Below are positions 36,576 through 43,232 of a stretch of DNA of 45,290 bases, piece by piece. The notes beneath the pieces are model-generated. The model saw only the letters and a list, made by a program, of their open reading frames with translations, searched no databases and had not been told where the DNA came from. Source of the stretch: JASFBA01 sp036172265. GTDB taxonomy: Bacteria > Chloroflexota > Chloroflexia > DTKN01. How positions within the stretch are numbered: the first letter of the stretch is position 1; each line of letters starts with the position of its first letter. A program made the position numbers and the translations under genes. Location of the stretch: assembly GCA_036172265.1 (NCBI GenBank), contig JASFBA010000098.1:1-45290 (forward strand). The letters are read 5' to 3'.

Positions 36576-36668
36576 CGGTCAGGATGTAACACGACCGGGT
36601 AGGCGCGGGCAAGGCCCTTGCCTACCTGGTGCTGGTTGCGTTGAGAAAGGCAGCAGTCAGGATGTAAC
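36554..36668 (+). repeat. Direct duplication of the end of the EamA gene
   Basis: 36554-36590 (the last codons and stop of the EamA gene) and 36632-36668 match over about 35 bases (for example GAAAGG-AGC-GTCAGGATGTAAC), 78 bases apart. Between them lies an imperfect hairpin (GTAGGC...GCCTAC, 36599-36625), possibly the terminator. A short tandem duplication is the simplest reading. Confidence 0.6.
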
Positions 36669-36673
36669 CTTCC

Positions 36674-36705
36674 TTACCGTACCCCGGCAGGTAAAGCAGT
36701 ATAAT
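36674..36705 (+). promoter_or_regulatory. copA promoter region with a TTACC/GGTAA dyad
   Basis: A perfect -10 TATAAT (36700-36705) lacks a good -35 box at normal spacing. Where it should be lies TTACC (36674-36678), 11 bases, GGTAA (36690-36694), an inverted repeat. A metal-responsive regulator such as CsoR or a MerR-type activator would fit this layout ahead of a copper ATPase, but this is inference. Confidence 0.5.
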
Positions 36706-36770
36706 ATTTAAGTTATCCTACACAGATGCTGCCGGTCCAGGGCGGGTAGGTAGTTACTATAGAGGTCGAA

Positions 36771-39245
36771 ATGAGCGGACGAGAACTAACCTTGCCGGTA
36801 CAGGGAATGACGTGCGCCAGTTGTGTGGCCCACGTAGAGGAAGCCTTGCGGGAAGTTCCCGGCGTCCTTTCAGCCACGGTCAATCTGGCCACCGAGCGGG
36901 CCACCCTAGTTTATGAGGAAGGGAAAGCCGGGCCGGCCGACTTCCTCCGGGCCGTCCGCAGGGCCGGCTATGAGGTGCCCGAGGAAACGCTGGTCCTCCC
37001 CATCGCCGGGATGACGTGCGCCAGTTGCGTGGCCCACGTAGAAGAGGCCCTGCAAGCGGTCTCCGGCGTTCTTTCGGCCTCGGTCAACCTGGCCACCGAA
37101 CGGGCCGTCGTCACCTACATCCCCGGCGTCGCAGAAAAGGGACACCTTGTGCAGGCCGTACGGGCGGCCGGCTACGACGTGCCGGACCTGGAGGCCCTGG
37201 CGCGGAAGGAAGAGGACGAAGAGGAGCACCGGATGCGGCAGGCCCGGAGGCGGATGTTCCTGGCCTGGGCCCTGACTCTCCCCATCGTCCTCTGGATGCT
37301 GCCGGAGATGCTCTGGGGCATCCGCTGGCCCAGCCACCTGGTTATGGAAAGCGGCATCATCGTCCTATCCCTGCCCGTGCTCTTTGTGGCCGGCCGCAAG
37401 ACCTACACTTCAGCCTGGCGATCCCTCCTCCACGGCAACGCCAATATGGACGTGCTCATCTCGATGGGCACGCTGGTCTCCCTCCTCACCGGGCCGGCCG
37501 CCCTCGCCACCCTCCTCCTGGAAGGACACCCCCTCATCGCCAACTACGCCGGCGTGGCGGCAATGATCATGGCCTTTCACCTGACCGGCCGCTACGTGGA
37601 AGCCAGCGCCAAGGGCCGGGCCTCCCAAGCCATCCGCCGCCTGCTGCAACTGGGGGCCAAAACGGCCCATATTCTCCTCGGTGAGGAAGAGCGCGAGGTG
37701 CCCATCGAGGCCGTCCAGGTAGGGGAGGTCATGGTCGTCCGGCCGGGCGAACGCATCCCCACCGACGGCATCGTTTTGGAGGGAGAAAGCGCCCTGGACG
37801 AATCGATGGTTACCGGCGAATCGATGCCGGTCAACAAGGGGCCGGGGGATGAGGTCATCGGAGCGACGATCAACCAGGACGGGCTTTTGAAGGTACGGGC
37901 CACCCGTGTTGGCCGGGACACCTTCCTGGCCCAGGTGATTCGCCTGGTGGAGCAGGCCCAGGGGAGCAAGGTGCCTATCCAGGCCTTTGCCGACCGGGTA
38001 ACGGCGCGTTTCGTGCCGGTGGTCATCGGCCTCGCCCTGGCGACCCTCGTGGCCTGGTTGCTCTGGGCCCCATACCTCAAGCAGGTCGGGGCCTGGTCTC
38101 GTCTGCCATGGGTGGATGCGACGATGGGCGGGATAACGCTAGCCATCTATGCTGCTGTGGCCGTGCTGGTGATCGCTTGCCCCTGCGCCTTGGGGTTGGC
38201 CACGCCCACGGCGATTATGGTGGGAAGCGGCCTGGGGGCACAGAACGGCATCCTCATCCGCAGCGGCGAGGCCGTCCAGGCCCTGAAAGACCTCCAGGTG
38301 ATCGTCTTTGACAAAACCGGCACCCTCACTCGGGGCCGGCCGGAGGTGACCAACGTGGCGGCGCCGGACGGCCGGGAGGAGGAAGTATTGCGCTGGGCCG
38401 CCTCGGCCGAATTGGGGAGCGAGCATCCCCTGGGCCGGGCGGTAGTGGAGCGCGCCCGCGCCTTGAACATCCCCCTGAGTGAGCCGGCTGACTTCCAGGC
38501 CCGACGTGGGCGGGGAGTGCAGGCGCAGGTGGATGGGAGCGTCGTCCTGGTGGGAAGCGCCCGCTTCCTGGAAGAAACCGGCGTGGACCCGACACCGCTT
38601 CGCGAAACGGCCGAACGGTGGGAAAGCGAGGGCAAGACGGTGATGTGGACGGCGGTGGACGGCCGCCTCCTGGGTGCCATCGCCGTGGCCGACACGCTGA
38701 AGGACGATGCCGTCCTCGCCATCGCCGAACTGGAGGGCCTGGGCATCCAGACGGCCATGCTCACCGGCGACAACCGCCGCACGGCCGAGGCCATCGCCCG
38801 ACAGTGCGGCATCTCCCGGGTCCTGGCCGAGGTGCTGCCCGAGGGCAAGGTGGACGAGATCCGCCGGCTGCAGGCGGAGGGAAAACGCGTGGGCATGGTC
38901 GGAGACGGCATCAACGACGCGCCGGCCTTGACCCAGGCCGACGTGGGCATCGCCATCGGCAGCGGCACCGACATCGCCATCGAAGCCGCCGACATCACCC
39001 TGGTGCGAGGCGACCTCTCCGGCGTCGTCCGAGCGGTCAACCTTTCCCGGGCCACTTTCCGCAAGATCGTGCAGAACCTCTTTTGGGCCTTTTTCTACAA
39101 CGTGGTGATGATTCCCCTGGCCGTCCTGGGGCTCATGCACCCCGTCCTGGCCGAGATCGCCATGGCGACCAGTTCCATCTCGGTCGTAAGCAACGCCAAC
39201 CTGCTACGACGGGTGGACATCCGGCCCGGTTATGAACGCAGGTAA
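36771..39245 (+). CDS. copA: Copper-transporting P1B-type ATPase
   Basis: An 824-residue membrane pump that exports Cu(I) from the cytoplasm. Two N-terminal heavy-metal domains carry GMTCASC (Cys15/18 and Cys83/86), nearly duplicate of each other. About eight membrane helices follow, with CPC in VIACPCALGLATP as the transport site. DKTGTLTRGRPEVT (phosphorylated Asp), TGES, SEHPLGRA (the HP motif) and GDGINDAPALTQADVGIAIGSGTD are all present. The last helices have AFFYNVVMIPLAVLG and MATSSISVVSNA, with the Tyr-Asn and Met-Ser-Ser residues typical of Cu(I) pumps. The glutaredoxin-like gene follows ten bases later. The promoter dyad suggests metal control. Confidence 0.96.
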   Translation: MSGRELTLPVQGMTCASCVAHVEEALREVPGVLSATVNLATERATLVYEEGKAGPADFLRAVRRAGYEVPEETLVLPIAGMTCASCVAHVEEALQAVSGVLSASVNLATERAVVTYIPGVAEKGHLVQAVRAAGYDVPDLEALARKEEDEEEHRMRQARRRMFLAWALTLPIVLWMLPEMLWGIRWPSHLVMESGIIVLSLPVLFVAGRKTYTSAWRSLLHGNANMDVLISMGTLVSLLTGPAALATLLLEGHPLIANYAGVAAMIMAFHLTGRYVEASAKGRASQAIRRLLQLGAKTAHILLGEEEREVPIEAVQVGEVMVVRPGERIPTDGIVLEGESALDESMVTGESMPVNKGPGDEVIGATINQDGLLKVRATRVGRDTFLAQVIRLVEQAQGSKVPIQAFADRVTARFVPVVIGLALATLVAWLLWAPYLKQVGAWSRLPWVDATMGGITLAIYAAVAVLVIACPCALGLATPTAIMVGSGLGAQNGILIRSGEAVQALKDLQVIVFDKTGTLTRGRPEVTNVAAPDGREEEVLRWAASAELGSEHPLGRAVVERARALNIPLSEPADFQARRGRGVQAQVDGSVVLVGSARFLEETGVDPTPLRETAERWESEGKTVMWTAVDGRLLGAIAVADTLKDDAVLAIAELEGLGIQTAMLTGDNRRTAEAIARQCGISRVLAEVLPEGKVDEIRRLQAEGKRVGMVGDGINDAPALTQADVGIAIGSGTDIAIEAADITLVRGDLSGVVRAVNLSRATFRKIVQNLFWAFFYNVVMIPLAVLGLMHPVLAEIAMATSSISVVSNANLLRRVDIRPGYERR

Positions 39246-39255
39246 GGAGGGTTCA

Positions 39256-39543
39256 ATGTGGAAAAAACTTTTCGGCCGTAAGGGAGAAAGGCCCACTGCC
39301 CCCGTGGTCATCTACACTCAGCCCACCTGAGCCGACTGCCAGGCGGCAAAGAGGTTCTTTGCCGAACACGGCGTCGCCTATATCGAACGGGACGTAAGTA
39401 GCGACCCGGCGGCGGCCCACGAGATGCTGCACCTGCTGGGCGGCCGGATGGTCACTCCGACCATTGTCGTGGGGAAAGAGGTGCTGATCGGCTTTGCCCA
39501 GAGCCGGGCCCGGCTGGAAAAGCTTTTTCCCCAGGCGGGTTGA
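39256..39543 (+). CDS. Glutaredoxin-like protein with in-frame TGA, probable selenoprotein
   Basis: 95 residues if TGA at 39328-39330 is read as selenocysteine. The ATG at 39256 has a perfect AAGGAGG five bases upstream. Apart from residue 25 the frame is intact: VVIYTQPT-U-ADCQAAKRFFAEHGVAYIERDV, then GGRMVTPTIVVG, with cis-Pro68, and GFAQSRARLEKLF. The redox motif would be UxxC (Sec25, Cys28), where glutaredoxins have CxxC. From 39344 an 8-bp stem with a five-base loop AGGTT starts 13 bases after the TGA, matching a bacterial SECIS. A recent stop mutation is the alternative, but the retained downstream frame argues against it. It is cotranscribed with copA. Without readthrough the product would be a useless 24-residue peptide. 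Confidence 0.8.
39344..39364 (+). promoter_or_regulatory. Putative bacterial SECIS element
   Basis: CGGCAAAG (39344-39351), loop AGGTT (39352-39356), CTTTGCCG (39357-39364): a perfect 8-bp stem. The loop begins 22 bases after the last base of the TGA, with G as its second base. Bacterial SECIS elements are described as hairpins whose apical loop lies about 16-37 nt after UGA with a G among its first two bases; both hold here. SelB would bind it. Confidence 0.7.
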
Positions 39544-39577
39544 TCCAGCGAGGTGTCTGCCGAGCCGTAAGAGGGCT

Positions 39578-41185
39578 TTAGCGCCCCCACGGCCACAGCC
39601 GTCGGAAAAAGTCGCGTTCCTCTTCCGTCCAGGTCCGTAGCAGGAGAAGCATGGCCCCGTACAGGGCCGGCCCGGCCAGAAGCGCCACCGGCCAGAGCCT
39701 CCGGCCATGGAACAGCACCATGGGTATCCCCATCGCTACCGTCGCCAGGGCCGGCCGCCAGGCCACCTTCAGGAGCGGCAGCCGCACCCCCTCCCGTCGT
39801 ACCACCGCCCAGAGCGGCACAAAAAGCACCCCCTCCGTCATCATCGTGATCAGGCTGGCCGCCAGATAGCCGTACGGGCCGTAACGCGGAATCCAGTAGA
39901 GGTTGCTGCCGACGTTGAAAAGCGCCGCCACGGCAAAGGCCAGCGTGATCGCCCGCTGCCGATTCAGGGCAATCAGGACGTACTGGGTGATCCCGTTCAC
40001 ATAACTAAGCGGGAGAAACCAGATCAGGACGCCCAGGGCGATGGCCGAATCGGGCAGGTACTCTTTCCCTCCCAGGAGGAAGATGATCTCGGGAGCCAGG
40101 ACGGAGGTCGCCATCGCCAGGGGAAAAGCCAGCACCAGGAGCACCTTCAACGCCAGATGGTAGGTGTGCTCCAGTCGCCTCCGATCCTCTACGGCCAGGC
40201 GTGAAAGGAGAGGAAAAAGGGCCATCGTCAGGAAATAGGGGATTTCGATGAGGGCATTGGGGAGTTTATAGGCGGCGTCATAGGCCCCCACGGCCCGTGC
40301 CCCGCCGTAGGGTTGCAGGATAAAGGTGTCGAAGCGGAAGAAGATGAGCACCAGGAGGTTGTTGAGCATAAGGGGCAGGGCTTCCGGCACCATCCAACGC
40401 CATAGGGAAAGGTCCACCTCCAGACGGGGGACGAAGAAAAGGCGACACTGTAAGTAGAGGAAAAGGACGGCGTTGGCCAGCGTTACCAGGAGAGAGGAGG
40501 CGGCCAGGCCCACAACGCCCCAGCCGGCCACCAGCACTCCCACCCCGGCAAAGACCTTGAGGATGTTTGTGAGCAGGCCGGCCAGCGCCGGCACCTCCAG
40601 CCGTTCCCAGGCGGTGAAAAGGGCACTCACCGCTGCAGCCAGCCCGGCCGGAAAGAGGCCGGCCCCAAGGAGCCAAAGCGCTGCCTGCGCCTCTCTCGTA
40701 AGCGGCTGCGGCGTCCGGCTGTAGATGAAGATAAGGAGAGCACAGAGAGGCAGGGCCAGGGCCGAAAGGGCCCAGCGCAACAGGGTGGTATTGCTCAGGT
40801 AGCGGTTGGCCGCCTCGGGCTTCCGGGCTACCTCCCGTGTGCTCAGCGTACCCAACCCAAAGTCGGTGACCGTGGTCAGGTATTGCCCCACCAGCAGAGC
40901 GGCGATGGCATAGGCACCGTAGCCTTCCACTCCCAGGTAATGCAGGACAACGATGGCAAAGGCGAAATCCACCGCCCGGTTGACCAGACGGGCGATGAGG
41001 GGGGTGAGGCTGTTTTTGAGCACCCGCCGCGCCAGTCCACCGCGCCCGGTCTCCACCTCCCGGTAGATACGCCCCCACCAGCGCGCCACCAGCGCCACCA
41101 GGAGGAGCAGGACGACCAAACTTCCCAAAAAGAGGGCCAGTTTCAGGGCAAAGCCGTCGGCCGGCAGGTCGGGTGAGGGAAACAA
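39578..41185 (-). CDS. Polysaccharide flippase, MATE/Wzx-like (MOP superfamily)
   Basis: A 535-residue membrane protein with about 12-14 hydrophobic helices. It starts at TTG 41185, two bases after the stop of the gene upstream, with GGCGAGG as ribosome site. Residues about 15-40 form an N-terminal extra helix. NSLTPLIARLVNRAVDFAFAIVVLHYLGVEGYGAYAIAALLVGQYLTTVTDFGLGTLSTREVAR is the MOP/Wzx opening, and the later ALPLMLNNLLVLIFFRFDTFILQPYGGARAVGAYDAAYKL shows the second half. It should flip lipid-linked glycan units across the membrane, which suits the glycosyltransferases in the window. Confidence 0.87.
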   Translation of the reverse strand: MFPSPDLPADGFALKLALFLGSLVVLLLLVALVARWWGRIYREVETGRGGLARRVLKNSLTPLIARLVNRAVDFAFAIVVLHYLGVEGYGAYAIAALLVGQYLTTVTDFGLGTLSTREVARKPEAANRYLSNTTLLRWALSALALPLCALLIFIYSRTPQPLTREAQAALWLLGAGLFPAGLAAAVSALFTAWERLEVPALAGLLTNILKVFAGVGVLVAGWGVVGLAASSLLVTLANAVLFLYLQCRLFFVPRLEVDLSLWRWMVPEALPLMLNNLLVLIFFRFDTFILQPYGGARAVGAYDAAYKLPNALIEIPYFLTMALFPLLSRLAVEDRRRLEHTYHLALKVLLVLAFPLAMATSVLAPEIIFLLGGKEYLPDSAIALGVLIWFLPLSYVNGITQYVLIALNRQRAITLAFAVAALFNVGSNLYWIPRYGPYGYLAASLITMMTEGVLFVPLWAVVRREGVRLPLLKVAWRPALATVAMGIPMVLFHGRRLWPVALLAGPALYGAMLLLLRTWTEEERDFFRRLWPWGR

Positions 41186-41187
41186 CG

Positions 41188-41751
41188 TTACCTCGCCTTC
41201 CGAATCTCCAGGAGGTCCCGTTCGTTCTGCTTCCGGAAGAGGGCGGCGAACGGCTCATAGGTGAAACGGAGGACAACATCGCCGTCGCCGAAGAGGCCCG
41301 GGGGGTTGCAACTTTCGATCTGCACCGCCCGGACTACCTGCCGGTAGGCCTCGCGTTCCGGGCGGGAGACAAAGAGCGGGAAGGCCGCCGCATAGAGCAG
41401 TCCGATGACAATGACGGCCCCGGCAGCGACAAGAAACCACCCCCCGATCGCGGCGGCCGGATGGCCCGCCTCCCCTTTCCCCAGGAAGAAGGTGACCACC
41501 CACCCCACCAGCAAGAGGATAACCACCGGTGTGCCGTAGCCACAGCCGGCCCGCCGGCGCTGGGAGACGCGGTTGAAGGCCACTTCACACTCCTCACAGA
41601 GGGGAAAGACCAGGGTGACCAGGCGCGGACTGAACCAACTGGAGCCGTACACCTTGATCTGTCCCCGTCCCGCCGGAGAACCGCAGACGCAGCAGATTTC
41701 GGGCAGGGAATAAGCCGCTTTTTTGCGCAGGCGGAAGCGGGCTACCTCCAT
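41188..41751 (-). CDS. Membrane protein with an N-terminal zinc ribbon-like motif, function unknown
   Basis: A 187-residue protein. CCVCGSPAG near residue 20 and CEECEVAF near 52 give two CxxC pairs that could hold a zinc. Two hydrophobic helices follow (TPVVILLLVGWVVTFFLG and GGWFLVAAGAVIVIGLLYAAAFPLFV). The C-terminus (VLRFTYEPFAALFRKQNER) is soluble. It starts immediately after the YbaK stop codon (TAA-ATG) and ends two bases before the flippase, so the three genes form an operon. No family recognised. Confidence 0.65.
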   Translation of the reverse strand: MEVARFRLRKKAAYSLPEICCVCGSPAGRGQIKVYGSSWFSPRLVTLVFPLCEECEVAFNRVSQRRRAGCGYGTPVVILLLVGWVVTFFLGKGEAGHPAAAIGGWFLVAAGAVIVIGLLYAAAFPLFVSRPEREAYRQVVRAVQIESCNPPGLFGDGDVVLRFTYEPFAALFRKQNERDLLEIRKAR

Positions 41752-42246
41752 TTAATCCTCCGCCCGGGCTTCCTCAACCGTGGCCTCGACCGGCCGGGCG
41801 GCGGTGAGGGCCATGAGGTCGGACACAAGCAGACGCAGGTTCAGTCCTCGCCGGCCGGCGCTCACCAAGATATGCTCCAGGTCCAGCGCCGAACGGTCCA
41901 CATAGACGCGAAAGCCTCGCCCCAGGAGGGCCAGGGGGGAGATGCCGCCCACCTGCAGCCCGGTCCAACTTTCCGCCTCTTTCTGGGTAGCCATGCGCAC
42001 CTTCTTCAACCCCAGGGAGCGGGCCAGACGGTGCAGGTCCAGTTCACGGTTGCCGGGGATAAGCACCAGAAACGGCCGGCCCTCCGATGACACCACGACC
42101 AGCGTCTTGTAGACGACGCGGGCCGGCACCCCCAGCGCCTCGGCCACTCCTCGAGCCGAGTGAATTTCGGGGGAGAAGGAGAAGGCCTCATACGAGATTC
42201 CACGCGCCTCCAGGAGGCGCATAACGTTGTTCTTCTCCGGAGACAT
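41752..42246 (-). CDS. ybaK: Cys-tRNA(Pro) deacylase, YbaK/EbsC family
   Basis: A 164-residue trans-editing protein that hydrolyses mischarged Cys-tRNA(Pro). I start it at ATG 42246 (MSPEKNN) behind GGTGAGG; a GTG three codons upstream is also open. NVMRLLEARGISYEAFSF, GVPARVVYKTLVVVSSEGRPFLVLIPGNRELDLHRLARSLGLKKVRMATQKEAESWTGLQVGGISPLAL carries the family residues, including the invariant Lys (YKTL), GN and GGISP. It heads the operon with the membrane protein and flippase. Confidence 0.9.
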   Translation of the reverse strand: MSPEKNNVMRLLEARGISYEAFSFSPEIHSARGVAEALGVPARVVYKTLVVVSSEGRPFLVLIPGNRELDLHRLARSLGLKKVRMATQKEAESWTGLQVGGISPLALLGRGFRVYVDRSALDLEHILVSAGRRGLNLRLLVSDLMALTAARPVEATVEEARAED

Positions 42247-42272
42247 TTTCCTCACCCCGGCATCTATTTCCT

Positions 42273-42301
42273 ATTGTACAACACCGCCCGCCGGCGCGCA
42301 A
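42273..42301 (-). promoter_or_regulatory. ybaK operon promoter
   Basis: On the minus strand TTGCGC (42296-42301), a 17-base spacer and TACAAT (42273-42278), 27 bases before the ybaK start. It lies back to back with the next promoter. Confidence 0.6.
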
Positions 42302-42303
42302 AC

Positions 42304-42332
42304 TTGACACCCCCCTCGGCCCATGCTACAAT
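42304..42332 (+). promoter_or_regulatory. Promoter of the toxin-antitoxin-like pair
   Basis: A perfect TTGACA (42304-42309), a 17-base spacer and TACAAT (42327-42332). It leaves only two bases to the divergent ybaK -35 box. Confidence 0.75.
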
Positions 42333-42415
42333 GGCTTTGGCCTTGGGGTCGCCCCCTTGCCGTCAAGGATGACGCTTTTCACAGGTCTGAAGAACTCGGG
42401 TTACTAGAGCCGCCG

Positions 42416-42655
42416 ATGGCCGTTCGGGATGACCCGGAAGCGGGACGCCTGCGGGTGCAACTATACCGCAAAATGACGCCTCAGGAGCGCATCGAGTTGG
42501 CCGCGCAGATGTTCGAGCGGGCCCCGGCGCTGGTGCGCGATTCCATCCGCCAGTGCTCCCCAGACATTTCCCCCGAGGAACTAGAGCGGCGAGTTCGCCG
42601 GCGGATGCTGCCCCGCGGCCTTCCTGACCCGGCCGAAACATCCCGCCTTGGGTGA
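42416..42655 (+). CDS. Small helical protein, Rv0078B-like antitoxin candidate
   Basis: A 79-residue protein. I start it at ATG 42416, because the longer frame begins inside the promoter (42327-42332) and no other start codon lies between. YRKMTPQERIELAAQMFERAPALVRDSIRQCSPDISPEELERRVRRRMLP matches, from memory, the Rv0078B-type antitoxin pattern (helical repressor-like core and an 'E-E-x-x-R-R-L' end). The last four bases (GTGA) overlap the start of the nucleotidyltransferase. Coupled translation and partner identity make the pairing convincing; the antitoxin role is inferred. Confidence 0.7.
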   Translation: MAVRDDPEAGRLRVQLYRKMTPQERIELAAQMFERAPALVRDSIRQCSPDISPEELERRVRRRMLPRGLPDPAETSRLG

Positions 42656-43224
42656 ACACTGTGGTTCAAACCGAGGTATTGTACCAGGTCCTGGATGCCC
42701 TAGACTCCTTGGAAATTCCCTATAGGGTGACCGGTTCTTTCGCCTCGAACTTCTGGGGCCGGCCGCGATTTCCTCACGATGCCGACCTGGTGGTCGAGAT
42801 TCGGCCGGAGAAGGCCGAGGCGCCGGCCCGCCTTCTGAAAGGGAACTTTTACGCTCCCGGCCTCGCTATCCGGGAAGCAGCGGAAAGGCGAGGGCCCCTC
42901 AACGTTGTTTGCCTGACCCAGCCCTTCAAGGTAGACCTCTGGATGCGAAAAGAAACCCCTTATGAGCGGGAACGGTTTGGGCGTCGGCACCAGGTGGAAA
43001 TGCTCGGTCGGTGGGTATGGATCGCCAGTCCCGAGGACACCATCCTGAGCAAATTGGACTGGTACAGGGTTTCTCCTACTCTATCCCAGCAGTTCCAAGA
43101 CGCTTTAGGGGGTTATGAGATTCAGGAGCCCAACTTGGATCAGGCCTATCTCGACTACTGGGCATCAGAACTGGGTATGGCCGACCTCTTGGCCGACGTC
43201 CGCCGCCAAGCCATCTTGGGGTAA
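42652..43224 (+). CDS. Nucleotidyltransferase-fold protein, putative toxin partner
   Basis: A 190-residue protein starting at GTG 42652, overlapping the small gene by four bases. YRVTGSFASNFWGRPRFPHDADLVVEI is the nucleotidyltransferase core: a GS motif followed by DxD (Asp in HDADLVVE). VDLWMRKETPYERERFGRR carries the third acidic strand, and SPEDTILSKLDWYR is the conserved end typical of DUF6036/Rv0078A-like toxin-type proteins. Small nucleotidyltransferases paired with a short gene are often toxin-antitoxin systems that modify tRNA or other targets. Activity is not proven; a different regulatory role is possible. Confidence 0.72.
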   Translation: MNTVVQTEVLYQVLDALDSLEIPYRVTGSFASNFWGRPRFPHDADLVVEIRPEKAEAPARLLKGNFYAPGLAIREAAERRGPLNVVCLTQPFKVDLWMRKETPYERERFGRRHQVEMLGRWVWIASPEDTILSKLDWYRVSPTLSQQFQDALGGYEIQEPNLDQAYLDYWASELGMADLLADVRRQAILG

Positions 43225-43232
43225 CCAAGCCC

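Noticed and set aside
39328..39330. In-frame TGA as a simple nonsense mutation (pseudogene)
   Set aside because: The frame stays clean for 70 codons after the TGA with cis-Pro and a normal glutaredoxin end, the TGA sits exactly on the catalytic Cys, and a SECIS-like hairpin follows. A sequencing error cannot be excluded from the sequence alone.
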